64,000 bases of DNA from DASVWZ01 sp963708575 (lineage in GTDB: Bacteria; Acidobacteriota; Terriglobia; Terriglobales; Acidobacteriaceae). Positions 50,184 to 59,314 of the stretch are shown piece by piece (the first letter of the stretch is position 1; each line of letters begins with the position of its first letter). The position numbers and the translations under genes were made by a program. The stretch covers positions 2,046,001 through 2,110,000 of the forward strand of contig CAVPTB010000007.1 of the NCBI GenBank assembly GCA_963708575.1, given 5' to 3'. Under the pieces are notes generated by a model. It did no database searches, was not told the DNA's origin, and worked only from the letters and a program-made list of their open reading frames with translations.

Positions 50184-51399
50184 GTGAACGGCAATAGTAA
50201 CGGTAAGAAGAAGCGCCGAAAACGAATCATTATTGGCAGCGTGGTTACGGGAATAGTATTAGTCTGCGCGGTCGCCGTTTACGCGTTTAGCCGCGGCGGG
50301 ACCAAGATCGATCCATCGAAGCTGGCAAAAGTCGAAAAGGGTGACCTGGCGAAGAGCGTGGTCGCGACGGGCAAAGTTACGCCGATCACCAAGGTCGAGG
50401 TCAAGTCGAAAGCCAGCGGTATTGTGAAGAAGCTTTTGGTTGAGTACGGCGACACGCGTGAAAAAAGGACAACTGCTGGCGCAGTTAGATAAGGTCGAGA
50501 TCGAAGCGCAGGTCGACCAGTCCCGCGCGGCACTGCAAGCGGCGGAAGCCAACCTGGCCAGTTCTCAGGCGGACTACGAGCGGGCGAAGGTCGATGCCGA
50601 GGGTCCGGATGTTCCCCTGCTGAAGCGCGAATACGATCGCGCGACGCAGATGGCGCAGGAAGGCGTGGTTTCGCAGACTGCCCTGGATGACGCCGACAGA
50701 AATTACAAAATGGCGTTGAACAAGCAGAACGTATCGAAGGCGCAGGTCACTGTCCTGAAAGCAAAGATTGCGCAATCGCAGGCTGAGATGGCTCGCGATC
50801 AAGCGAACTTGAAGCAGTTGGACGAGCAGCTCAGCTATACCGACATCGTTTCGCCGATCGACGGCATCGTGCTTTCGCGCGACGTCGAGATGGGCGATGC
50901 GGTCAGCTCGATCCTGGTATTGGGATCGTCCGCAACGTTGGTGATGACGCTCGGCGATACGAGCGAAGTCTACGTCAAGGGCAAGGTGGACGAGAGTGAC
51001 ATCGGCAAGGTCTATCTGGGGCAGCCGGCTCGCATCAAGGTCGAGTCGTTCAAAGACAAAACCTTCAACGGCAAGGTGACCAAGATTTCTCCCATGGGTG
51101 TGGAAAAGGACAACGTGACCACATTCGAGGTGCGCGTCTCCATTAACAATCCCGGTGGCGAGCTTAAAGCGGAGATGACGGCCAACGCCGAAATCATCCT
51201 CGACGAGCACAAGAACGTGTTGCAGATTCCTGAAGGCGCCATCATTTATGACAAGGACAAGAAGGCGTCGGTTGACATTCCTGATCCGAAGGAAAAGGAC
51301 GGCATGAAGAAAGTTGCCGTCAATATCGGAATTTCGAACGGAGCGAAGACTGAAGTTCTAAGTGGATTGAAGGAAGGCGATCAGGTGGTACTGCAGTAA
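50184..51399 (+). pseudogene. HlyD/RND-type efflux periplasmic adaptor, split by a frameshift
   Basis: Two overlapping frames rebuild one adaptor of about 405 residues. GTG 50184 (AGGAGG seven bases upstream) gives a basic start and one membrane helix (RIIIGSVVTGIVLVCAVAVY), then the first beta-barrel and lipoyl half up to KKLLVEYGD. The second frame continues VKKGQLLAQLDKVEIEAQVD, an alpha-helical hairpin (residues about 100-190) and YTDIVSPIDGIVLSRDVEMG. The barrel ends with EGAIIYDKDKK. The shift lies near 50453 by a single extra base, next to an A6 run. Such adaptors work with MacB-type permeases; the only ones here are 40 kb away. It may be real inactivation or a sequencing error. A terminator follows. 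Confidence 0.82.
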
Positions 51400-51414
51400 A
51401 GTTGCTGAGCGTGG

Positions 51415-51448
51415 AAAAGGGCGCGGATCGGGGGATCTGCGCCCTTTT
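51415..51448 (+). terminator. Rho-independent terminator after the adaptor gene
   Basis: AAAAGGGCGC (51415-51424) and GCGCCCTTTT (51439-51448) form a perfect 10-bp stem with a 14-nt loop, followed by ACTTTTTG. It begins 16 nt after the stop. Confidence 0.88.
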
Positions 51449-51761
51449 ACTTTTTGCGCGAACCGGCTAGTCTGCACTCGCCGGGACAGGGGATGACAGT
51501 CGCGGGCCGTTTCCAAAATGTTCGTTAACGCTGAGCCGTGGAATCGTTGTCAAAATCGGCGCTCGCGAGTCCTTCCCCTCCGCCATCTTTCTTAACCAGG
51601 ATCGGAACAACCACTCGGCGATGGGGCTGCTCCGTTTTGCGGACCAAAGAACCGCTTCCCTCTTGAGTTTTGTTCCTCACCCTCGGCGGTTTGCCGCGTC
51701 TATTGTTTTGTCTGGAACTTCGGGGCCACAAAATCCGTAGTTCTGTGTATCGGGAGGACCG
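51449..51761. other. Intergenic region upstream of the DUF4097 genes
   Basis: About 0.3 kb between the terminator and the first DUF4097 start. It should hold the promoter for the pair. No gene, RNA or clear operator is seen. A long minus-strand frame (51525-52715) covers part of it but is a shadow of the DUF4097 genes. Confidence 0.5.
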
Positions 51762-52691
51762 ATGAAACGATCCCTGGTGTTCCATGCACTTTTCACTCTT
51801 GTAATACTGGCTGTCGCCACTAGCGCCGCTCCAGCTTTCGCCTCTTCGATTCAAGGGTCGTTCCAGAGGACCTGCACTGTGAATGGTGCTGCCGACCTCG
51901 AAGCCGTGACTCACTCCGGCGACATCAGCATTCGCAGCGGCCCGGCAGGAACCGTCACCATCAGCGGCAAGATTCACGTCGAAAACCGCTGGCTCACCGG
52001 AGACCGCCACGGAGCGGTCAACGACATCGAGCAGAATCCACCCATTCAGCAGAACGGCAACAGCATTCGCATTGACTACGTGAACGTGCGCGGAATTTCG
52101 GTGGACTACGAGGTGACCATGCCCGCGGACTCCACGGTGCGTACCGACACCGGTTCCGGCGACCAGCGGGTGGAAGACATGCGTGGCAGCCTGAATCTGG
52201 AGAGCGGCTCGGGAGACATGCGCCTTCACAACACCGGAGCAGTTCGGGTGCATACCGGGTCGGGGGATGTGGAGGCGCGCGACATTTCTGGAACCATCAC
52301 GGCGGAAGCGGGCAGCGGCGACATCCGCGTGGAGGGAAACAACCTCAGCGATGTGCGAGTCCACACGGGCTCGGGCAACATCGAACTGCGAGGCGTGAAA
52401 GGCACGCTGCAGGCCGAATCGGGAAGCGGCGATGTGACTATCGACGGCGAGCAAACCGGGGCGTGGGAGATTCGCACCAGCTCGGGAAATGTGGAGCTCA
52501 GACTTCCGGCGAATGCCGCGTTTGATCTCGAGGCTAGCGCCGGCTCGGGAGAGATTGAAACCAGCCGCCAGGTGGTTGCAATGGTGCAAGGACGAGTGGG
52601 CGGATCGCGCAGCAAAATCACAGGCAAAGCCAATGGCGGCGGCGCAGAATTGAAAATCCATACCAGTTCCGGCGATATTCGAATCAACTGA
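51762..52691 (+). CDS. Secreted DUF4097 beta-helix protein, first of pair
   Basis: A 309-residue protein with a signal peptide (RSLVFHALFTLVILAVATSA to PAFA). The mature part is DUF4097: short repeated strands of the type SGDISIRSGPAGTVTISGKI, RTDTGSGDQRVEDM, ESGSGDMRLHNTGAVRVHTG, HTGSGNIELRGVKG. About ten such repeats suggest a right-handed beta-helix. Related proteins are often called putative adhesins, but binding is not shown. ATG 51762 has GGGAGG upstream. It ends 7 nt before its paralogue, so the two are one operon. Confidence 0.88.
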   Translation: MKRSLVFHALFTLVILAVATSAAPAFASSIQGSFQRTCTVNGAADLEAVTHSGDISIRSGPAGTVTISGKIHVENRWLTGDRHGAVNDIEQNPPIQQNGNSIRIDYVNVRGISVDYEVTMPADSTVRTDTGSGDQRVEDMRGSLNLESGSGDMRLHNTGAVRVHTGSGDVEARDISGTITAEAGSGDIRVEGNNLSDVRVHTGSGNIELRGVKGTLQAESGSGDVTIDGEQTGAWEIRTSSGNVELRLPANAAFDLEASAGSGEIETSRQVVAMVQGRVGGSRSKITGKANGGGAELKIHTSSGDIRIN

Positions 52692-52698
52692 GGAGACC

Positions 52699-53685
52699 AT
52701 GACGTCATCCCCCAAGTTCTACCGTTTTCTATTGGTAACGTGCGCTAGTGTTTGGCTGCTGGCGGCGTCCCTGCCCGCCATGGCTTCGGCCGAAGGCTCG
52801 TTTCAGAAAACGCTTCAAGTCAACGGGGAGGTCAATCTGGACGTTGCCACTGGCTCCGGCAATGTTCAGATCACGACGGGCGGCTCGGGACAAGTACTGG
52901 TGACGGGGCACATTAAGGTCACGAACTGGTTCGGAAGCGATGCGGAGGAGAAGGTGAAGCGCATCGAACAGAACCCGCCAATCCAGCAGAGCGGGAACGA
53001 CATTCGCATCGGGCACATTGACGATGAAGAACTGCGGCACAATGTGGCGATCAGCTTCGAGATCACGGTGCCGGCAGAGACCGAGGTTCGTTCACACTCA
53101 GGGTCAGGGAACCAGACGATCCAGGGCGTGCATGGACGGACAGAGGCGGAGACGGGATCGGGGAACGTTCGCATCTCGGACATCGGCAACATGGTGCGTG
53201 CCGATACTGGCTCCGGCAGCGTGCAGATCGATCGGGTTAACGGCAACGTACAGGCCAAAGCGGGCAGCGGAGACATTCGTGCCACGGGGATTGCTGGCGG
53301 CTTCGAAGGACATACGGGAAGCGGTCACATCAACATTGAGCAAACGGCTCCGGGATCGGTGAATGTGGAAACAGGCTCGGGCGGGATCGAGTTGCGCGGT
53401 GTGCACGGCTCCCTCGAGGCCACGGCAGGTAGCGGAGACATCGAAGCCGGAGGCGATCCGGCGGGGGCATGGACGGTCCATACGGGCTCGGGCACGGTGC
53501 ATCTGCGATTGACGTCGGGCGCGGCGTTCGATCTGGACGCGCACACCAGTTCGGGATCCATTACCGTAGCGCAACCGGTGACGGTGCAGGGATCCATGGG
53601 ACGCAAAGAAATTCGCGGGAAAGTGAATGGCGGCGGCGTTCCGGTGCGGGTGGAAACAGGATCAGGGAGTATTGAGATCGAGTAG
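52699..53685 (+). CDS. Secreted DUF4097 beta-helix protein, second of pair
   Basis: A 328-residue paralogue of the preceding gene, with signal peptide LVTCASVWLLAASLPAMASA. It repeats the same blocks: NVQITTGGSGQVLVTGHIKV, EQNPPIQQSGNDIRIGHIDD (compare EQNPPIQQNGNSIRIDYVNV in the first protein), HSGSGNQTIQGVHGRTEAET. The last stretch is VNGGGVPVRVETGSGSIEIE. ATG 52699 follows GAGGAGACC. Both copies are intact, which suggests selection to keep two. No sensor or regulator gene is next to them, although DUF4097 proteins often sit near such genes. Confidence 0.88.
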   Translation: MTSSPKFYRFLLVTCASVWLLAASLPAMASAEGSFQKTLQVNGEVNLDVATGSGNVQITTGGSGQVLVTGHIKVTNWFGSDAEEKVKRIEQNPPIQQSGNDIRIGHIDDEELRHNVAISFEITVPAETEVRSHSGSGNQTIQGVHGRTEAETGSGNVRISDIGNMVRADTGSGSVQIDRVNGNVQAKAGSGDIRATGIAGGFEGHTGSGHINIEQTAPGSVNVETGSGGIELRGVHGSLEATAGSGDIEAGGDPAGAWTVHTGSGTVHLRLTSGAAFDLDAHTSSGSITVAQPVTVQGSMGRKEIRGKVNGGGVPVRVETGSGSIEIE

Positions 53686-53740
53686 AGGCGAGGAAGGTCA
53701 CTTCTGTCCCCTAAATTATCGTCCCCAGAATTATCCCGAG

Positions 53741-54160
53741 CTATCCTTTCCGAAGTCTGCCAGGAGACAGGGCCGCAACACGGGCCCGAACCAGCTTTCG
53801 GATCAGGGCGGCGGGCAATGGTTTATCGAAGGGCAGATGAAGGCTGCTCTTGGTACGAGAGTAGGAGTCCAGTTCCTCAACGAAGTTGTCAAACAAAGAG
53901 CCGCTGAAAGGAAGCACACTGAGGTGTTTCTTAAATGCGGCGTATCCAAAAAAAGGCTTGGGTAAAGCAAAAGCAGGAATGCCGTAGGAGATTACCTCTG
54001 TCGCTCCAGCGGGGACGGCTGATCGAATGATCTCGCGAAGCTGTCGCAGGCTGGTGCGAGCAGGCTCAGGAACCTTGGCTATGTAAGCTTCAACCGATTT
54101 GTTCGGACTGGTCTTTGATGTGTGGCGTTTCGGTGCCGTCGGGTTTCGCATGCGCACCAT
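53741..54160 (-). CDS. DUF1801 family protein
   Basis: A roughly 139-residue protein (from ATG 54160; upstream starts to 54187 are possible) of the DUF1801/YdhG-like family. It has VEAYIAKVPEPARTSLRQLR, REIIRSAVPAGATEVISYGI, PAFALPKPFFGYAAFKKHLS, and the end LHLPFDKPLPAALIRKLVRA. The family is small, intracellular, with an unproven link to iron. The N-terminus is basic and low-complexity (NPTAPKRHTSKTSPNKS). It is convergent with the DUF4097 pair and upstream on the same strand of nothing closely spaced. Confidence 0.86.
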   Translation of the reverse strand: MVRMRNPTAPKRHTSKTSPNKSVEAYIAKVPEPARTSLRQLREIIRSAVPAGATEVISYGIPAFALPKPFFGYAAFKKHLSVLPFSGSLFDNFVEELDSYSRTKSSLHLPFDKPLPAALIRKLVRARVAALSPGRLRKG

Positions 54161-54280
54161 TCTACGACTCACAGTTCTTGACCGCATCCGCGGTCGATCC
54201 TCGGTATCGATATTAATAAAGAGCCTTATACCACGTCATACGACGCGATCCAGTAGCGGTTAGATGCCTGGCAAATGACC

Positions 54281-56341
54281 TCACCAAATCGCGGCGCGAT
54301 CTTCAGGCTTCAGGTACAACTTGTCGCCGGGCGTGACGCTGTAGGCCTTGTACCATGCTTCGACATTGCGGACGGTATCGCTTCGATATTCCCCGGGCGG
54401 ATGAGTGTCGGTTTTGATCTGGCGACGAAGAGCAGGTTCGGTTTGAACTTTCCGCCATCTCTGGGCGAACGCCAGGAAAAATCGTTGTTCCCCAGTTAGT
54501 CCGTTTATGACGACGTCTGTTTTGCCTTTCAGTGACAGGACATAGGCGTCATGCGCCGTCAGCAGCCCAGCCAGGTCGGCGATATTTTCAGTCAGCACCT
54601 GCTTGCCGTTGACGCAGAGATCGGCAAATGGGCAGTAGCCGTTGAATTGCGTCGCCAGCTTCTCCGCGGCCGCATGGTATTTGGCGAGATCCTCGGGGGT
54701 CCACCAATTGCCGAGACGGCCATGGGCGTCGTAAATATTGCCCAGTTCGTCGAAGCTGTGGCTGATTTCGTGAGCGATGCCGGCTCCGGCGGATCCGTAG
54801 TTGGAGGCTGCGTCGCCTTGACTATCGAAAAATGGCGGCTGCAGGAGACCTGCTGAGAAAGTCTCGGTATTGGGAGTGAAAACGATGACCGCCCCAACGA
54901 TTTGCGGATCGATCCTCCACTCGTCCGGATCGGCTGGTCTGTTGCAAGTTTGGCAATATTATACCGAACGATTGAAGGCTTCGGCGCGGCGCATATTGCC
55001 GAAGGCGTCGCCGCGCACGACATCGAGCGTCGAATAATCGATCCATTGGTCCGGGATAGCCGAGGCCAATACTGAAGCGCGGCCAGCTTGGCCAATGCTT
55101 TTTCTTTTGTGTGCTGGGGACATCCAGGTGAGATTTGGAATGCGAGCGCGATAGGCGGCGATGAGGTCGCTGACCATGGCTTGCGCCTTCGCTTTGGCTT
55201 CGGGCGGAAAATAACGTTGCGTGTAAAGTTGCCCGACCGCCTGGCCTAAGGCCGGCGTTAGTGGCAGCGATGGCGGTCTTGACTGCGCTCGGCGGCTGCT
55301 GCGAGCCCGAAAGGATGGTGCCATAGAAAGCGAAATTTCCGGCGGCCACGGCTTTGGGCAAAACGCTGGCATAGTGTTCGATCAGGTGAAATCGGAGATA
55401 GTCCTTCCAAATATCGATAGCTCTCGCTCCCGACGAGAGCGGAGGTGCCGGTCACAGCTGACGGCTGCCAAACAATGAACTCGGGCTGGTTCGCCAACTC
55501 CGGCGGCTTTGAAATAAGCGTCCCAATCCATGCCCGGCGCCTTGACGCTAAAGTCGGCGCGTTTCCACGGATTATTCTGCTTGAAGACGTCAGAGGCATC
55601 GGCATCCGGAGCGTGCGACTGCGCGATCTGGATTTCGAGCGCCAAGATGCGCGCCGCTTTCGCCTCCGGATCGGCGACGCCGGCGAGTCTTCAACATTGC
55701 CGCAATGTGCGCTTGATACTGAGCGCGCAGCTCGGCCATTTTCGGCGACGGGTCGAGGTAGTCAGTCGCGGTCCGGCATTCCCAGTCCGCCTTGCAATAG
55801 ATGGAAGACATAGTGCTCAGAATCTGTAAAACTCTGGTTCACCCACACGCCGAAAACGTGGTCGGCGTTGCTGGTGAGCCCGTCCACTTCGCTATTTAAC
55901 GTGCCGCCCAAGATAGGCTGACAGCGAAGCCTTGTTGCTGATCGCCGAAATCGCGGCCATTTCGTCGGCCAAGGGAACCATACCTTTGGCCTCGATTCCA
56001 TCTTCGTCCATGAAGCTGGCGTAGTAGTCGCCAACTTTCTGCGCATTGCTGCCCTTGGCGGACCGGGCTGCGGCCGCATCTTGAATGAGATCACGGACGC
56101 GCTGGCTGGTTCTCGCCACCAAGATTGCGCGCGTGTCGAAGCTTGTCTGACCCGCAGGGATGGTTGCCGTTTTGAGCCAGGTCCCATTGGCGTAATGGTA
56201 GAAGTCGTCGCCGGGCTTGATAGAGCGATCCAGATCCTCTGTGCTGTCCCGCATGCTGGTATTTTGATCGGCAGAAAAAGCGCTTGGTGCAAGCGCGCAA
56301 CAGAAGAGTGCGACCAGTATCGTAGTCCGAAGAAGAACCAT
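54281..56341 (-). pseudogene. M13 metallopeptidase, degraded by many frameshifts
   Basis: Pieces of one M13 peptidase run through this stretch in changing frames. ATG 56341 gives a signal peptide (VLLRTTILVALFCCALAPSA), then SIKPGDDFYHYANGTWLKTA. Then follow LGGTLNSEVDGLTSNADHVF, DYLDPSPKMAELRAQYQAHI, ILALEIQIAQSHAPDADASD, NFAFYGTILSGSQQPPSAVK, QAVGQLYTQRYFPPEAKAKA, and at the end GIAHEISHSFDELGNIYDAH, VNGKQVLTENIADLAGLL and KPEDRAAIW. At least seven frame changes are needed, and at least one in-frame stop is seen. The zinc motif HEISH survives. The intact M13 gene at 7431-9497 is a distinct paralogue. Confidence 0.85.
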
Positions 56342-56611
56342 GGAGATCCTCTCACTCGATCCGAACTGCAGCTCGATTTTCGCACTCAAGGTGATTCATA
56401 TTGGACGTTGGCGGACATTGTCATTTCGTTAGCGCGTGCAAATTGAGGAATGGAGCGGTGACAGTCATTCCTTCGAGAAGAGCGAGATCTATGTCTCTGC
56501 GGGGGGATTTCGGAACTGGCGTTCACAACGGGAACATTTGCCGAACCTCAGCCGTATAATGCCGATGATCCGAACCAAGGTGCGTCCTTCTTTCACACTT
56601 CAAGGAGTCTT

Positions 56612-58120
56612 ATGACCAAATTGTGCAAACGCTTATCCATTATTCTCTCGGTCATCATTGTGTTCAGTTTCGCGGCTTTCTCACAGCAGACTGCGGATTC
56701 GCGGGCTTTGTTCGTGACGCGATCAGGGAGTTCGTTGCAGCTGGGAGGCAAGGCTTTTCGTTACAGCGGGCCGAATATTGAGTGGCTAGGACTGGAAGCT
56801 TATGGGCCGCACGATCCCGAGGGGCCGCGCTTTCCCAGCAACTTCGAGATCGATGATGCGCTCGACACCGCGAAGGAGATGGGCGCTCAGGTTGTGCGGT
56901 CGCAAACCATGGGTGACAGTCTGGGATGCGATTTGTGCATCGAGCCGCAGATGGGTGTGTTCAATCCCCGAGCGTTCGATTCGATTGACTATGCGATCAA
57001 AGCTGCGCATGATCGTGGCCTGCGGCTGATTCTCACGCTGGTCGGCGATTGCGCGACTTGCGCGTTCGGCGGCCCGGGAAAATATCTGGAGTGGACCCAG
57101 CAACGGGATATCACTGCGTTCTTCACCAATCCCGCGGTGATTGCTGCGTTCGAGAAGCACATTGAAGCGGTGTTGAACCACAGAAACGCGCTCACCGGGA
57201 TTCAGTACAAAGATGATCCGACGATCATGGCATGGGAAAACTGCAACATGTGCGGCCTGGGAGTGGTTTGGACTTCCGGATCCAAAGATTTCTCTCCGTA
57301 TCTTCCGTGGGTGGACACCATCGGGAAGTTCATCAAGTCGATCGACGCGCATCATCTTTATCTCGATACGAGTGGCTTCTTCCGATATGACAAGCGGGCG
57401 CTCGATGCGCGGACGCCCGACCTGATTACGTTTGAATATTATCCGCACTGGGACGCGCTGCTGGGCACGGGAGAGAAGACTACGGCCGAGACTTTTTCGC
57501 GCGACGCTGCGGCGGTCACGCAACATGGAAAGGTGTACATCATCAACGAATTCGGTTGGGACGTCACGGACTGGCCAACGGGGAATGATCTTGAGACCGT
57601 GCTGCACACCTTGGAGAGCGATCGGAATATCTCGGGCGACGGCTGGTGGGCCTTGCAGGCGCATGCCACCAACTTTGGATGGCAAGCCATTCCCGCTAAT
57701 GTAAGCAATCCAACGTTTGCGCGGTACGGGGAAAGCGGGCAATGGTGGGCGCTGTATTACAGCGGCGTCCAAACCATGATCAACAGCGCGGAAGACATGC
57801 GGGCGCGGGCCCAGCAATTGCGAACCCACGGCTACGCGATGGCCGGGACAGCGGTGCCTCCGCACATGGTGCCGCCGGCGCCAGTGCTTACCACGCAAGG
57901 CTTGGGATTCATTGGATGGCGCGGCTCGGCGGGAGCCGTTTCCTACAGCGTGCAGCGCAAGGTTGGAGACTCCGGCACATGGGAGACGATCTGCGACAAG
58001 TGCACCACCGATGCTGATGCTCCATGGGCCGATCCCAAACCGTTCATGGGACTCGGAGCGAAATATCGGGTGATCGCCTATAACGCGGATGGAGTGGCTA
58101 GCGCGCCTTCGGCGCCGTGA
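56612..58120 (+). CDS. Secreted GH5-like (cellulase/mannanase-fold) protein
   Basis: A 502-residue protein with a signal peptide (KRLSIILSVIIVFSFAAFSQ) and a TIM-barrel GH5-like domain. The glycoside hydrolase pattern is visible: FRYSGPNIEWLGLEAYGP, MGAQVVRSQTMGDSLG, RGLRLILTLVG, and YIINEFGWDVTDW with Glu313 as candidate nucleophile. At the acid/base position, where family members have Asn-Glu, the sequence reads AWENCNMCGLG with Met213 after Asn212. Activity may therefore be altered. The C-terminal 100 residues have a fibronectin III-like strand pattern (LGFIGWRGSAGAVSYSVQRK). ATG 56612 has AAGGAG upstream. The substrate is unknown. Confidence 0.85.
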   Translation: MTKLCKRLSIILSVIIVFSFAAFSQQTADSRALFVTRSGSSLQLGGKAFRYSGPNIEWLGLEAYGPHDPEGPRFPSNFEIDDALDTAKEMGAQVVRSQTMGDSLGCDLCIEPQMGVFNPRAFDSIDYAIKAAHDRGLRLILTLVGDCATCAFGGPGKYLEWTQQRDITAFFTNPAVIAAFEKHIEAVLNHRNALTGIQYKDDPTIMAWENCNMCGLGVVWTSGSKDFSPYLPWVDTIGKFIKSIDAHHLYLDTSGFFRYDKRALDARTPDLITFEYYPHWDALLGTGEKTTAETFSRDAAAVTQHGKVYIINEFGWDVTDWPTGNDLETVLHTLESDRNISGDGWWALQAHATNFGWQAIPANVSNPTFARYGESGQWWALYYSGVQTMINSAEDMRARAQQLRTHGYAMAGTAVPPHMVPPAPVLTTQGLGFIGWRGSAGAVSYSVQRKVGDSGTWETICDKCTTDADAPWADPKPFMGLGAKYRVIAYNADGVASAPSAP

Positions 58121-58158
58121 GGTTCCGGGAATTCGGGTTATAGGAGGGGGGGCGTGTT

Positions 58159-58193
58159 CCATCCTTCGAAAATCGCAAAGGGGGCGGGGCAAC
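58159..58193. repeat. Dispersed palindrome, copy 2 (imperfect)
   Basis: CCATCCTTCG (58159-58168) plus AAAATCGC and then AAGG GGGCGGGGC: the left arm and loop match copies 1 and 3, but the right arm has diverged. It lies in the gap after the GH5-like gene. Confidence 0.55.
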
Positions 58194-58299
58194 CCTCGGT
58201 TGTAGCCTGGGTACGGCGGGAGGAGTTTGGTCACAATTGCTCAGTACTGGGATCGCGGTAAAAGGTAGAGTTTCTGATGACGACGAAAGGTGGCGTTTC

Positions 58300-59157
58300 A
58301 TGGATCTGCCTCAAGAGCAAATCGCGCATAGGATTCTGCTTGTCGATGACGATGAGTCAATCCGCGAGATGATGACCGGCTCACTGCAATCAAAAGGGTT
58401 TGAGGTAGTGACAGCGGGGAACGTGCCGGAGGCCCTGAAATATATTGCCACGGAAAAGTTTGACGTACTGGTCACGGACTTACACATGCCAAACCCGAGC
58501 GATGGATTCACAGTGATCTCGGCGATGCGGCACACTCATCCGGCTACATTGACCATGCTGGTGAGCGGCTTCCCTGACGTGCAAAGCGCGATGTCCACCA
58601 TCATTCTTGAGGCGGACGAGATTCTGGTAAAACCGGTTTCTGTTAAAGAATTCGCAGAACTCATCCGAGAGAAGCTGGTGGATAAGAAGCCCCCTGTTCC
58701 TTCGCCGAAGGAGAGAGTGGCGCTGATACTGAAGCGGTGCTCTGGCATCATCGTCCATGACTGGTTGACGCGAGTAAAGGCGGCGAAGGAACTCAACCAC
58801 ATTGATCTTACCGACAAAGAGCGTACTGGTCATTTGCCGAGGCTGATGGAAGACCTGATTGCCCGGCTAGGCAAGCCGGTTGCAAACGACAAGGATAGCG
58901 ACGCTATTTGTTCCGAAGCGGCGGTTGCTCACGGCCTGCTGCGATTCCAGCAGCGCTACACACCCGCAATGCTGGTTCATGAATCACGAATCCTCCAGGT
59001 GACCTTGTTCGGAACACTGAAAAATAATCTCGACGCTATTGATTTCAGCCTGCTTTTGCCGGATGTGATGACGATCGCGGATGAAGTGGACGCGCAGCTG
59101 ACTCAAACGATGGACGCCTTCATGCAAAGCATGACAGGAAAGGCAGTGGCGGCGTAG
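58300..59157 (+). CDS. Response regulator with RsbRD-like C-terminal domain
   Basis: From ATG 58300 the 285-residue protein has an N-terminal receiver domain: RILLVDDDESIREMMTG, the phosphorylation Asp in DVLVTDLHMPNPSDGF, and the Lys in EILVKPVSVKEF. The C-terminal 160 residues have no DNA-binding domain. They match the RsbRD N-terminal-like pattern (HDWLTRVKAAKELNHIDLTD, HLPRLMEDLIARLG, HGLLRFQQRYTPAMLVHESR). RsbR-type proteins work in stressosome signalling; a direct role here is inferred. No histidine kinase gene is adjacent. AAAGG precedes the start. Two hairpins follow. Confidence 0.87.
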   Translation: MDLPQEQIAHRILLVDDDESIREMMTGSLQSKGFEVVTAGNVPEALKYIATEKFDVLVTDLHMPNPSDGFTVISAMRHTHPATLTMLVSGFPDVQSAMSTIILEADEILVKPVSVKEFAELIREKLVDKKPPVPSPKERVALILKRCSGIIVHDWLTRVKAAKELNHIDLTDKERTGHLPRLMEDLIARLGKPVANDKDSDAICSEAAVAHGLLRFQQRYTPAMLVHESRILQVTLFGTLKNNLDAIDFSLLLPDVMTIADEVDAQLTQTMDAFMQSMTGKAVAA

Positions 59158-59225
59158 CGAAGGCGGGGCAAGAGATCAGAGGAAACGGTGCGGCTGAGCC
59201 GGCGGTCGTCGATCGAAAAAAAGTG

Positions 59226-59264
59226 GCCCCATTTCTCGTAGAAGGCGCGAGAAACGGGGCTTTG
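59226..59264 (+). terminator. Terminator hairpin after the response regulator gene
   Basis: GCCCCATTTCTCG (59226-59238) and CGAGAAACGGGGC (59248-59260) give a 13-bp stem with one mismatch, 9-nt loop, followed by TTTGT. It lies 69 nt after the stop. Confidence 0.78.
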
Positions 59265-59267
59265 TAT

Positions 59268-59300
59268 GCCCCATCCTTCGAAAGTCGCGAAGGGTGGGGC
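59268..59300. repeat. Dispersed palindrome, copy 3
   Basis: GCCCCATCCTTCG (59268-59280) and CGAAGGGTGGGGC (59288-59300) form a 13-bp stem with one G-T pair and a 7-nt loop. It sits between the convergent response regulator and mdh genes, 15 nt from the mdh stop, and is probably a terminator for mdh. The core is shared with copies at 25521 and 58159. Confidence 0.75.
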
Positions 59301-59314
59301 AGCTTCTTTGCGCC

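Noticed and set aside
51525..52715. 396-codon minus-strand open frame opposite the first DUF4097 gene
   Set aside because: The repeats of the DUF4097 gene create a long mirror frame; its product is low-complexity and unlike any family.
56786..58234. 482-codon minus-strand open frame opposite the GH5-like gene
   Set aside because: No family pattern; the plus-strand gene has a signal peptide, ribosome binding site and fold motifs.
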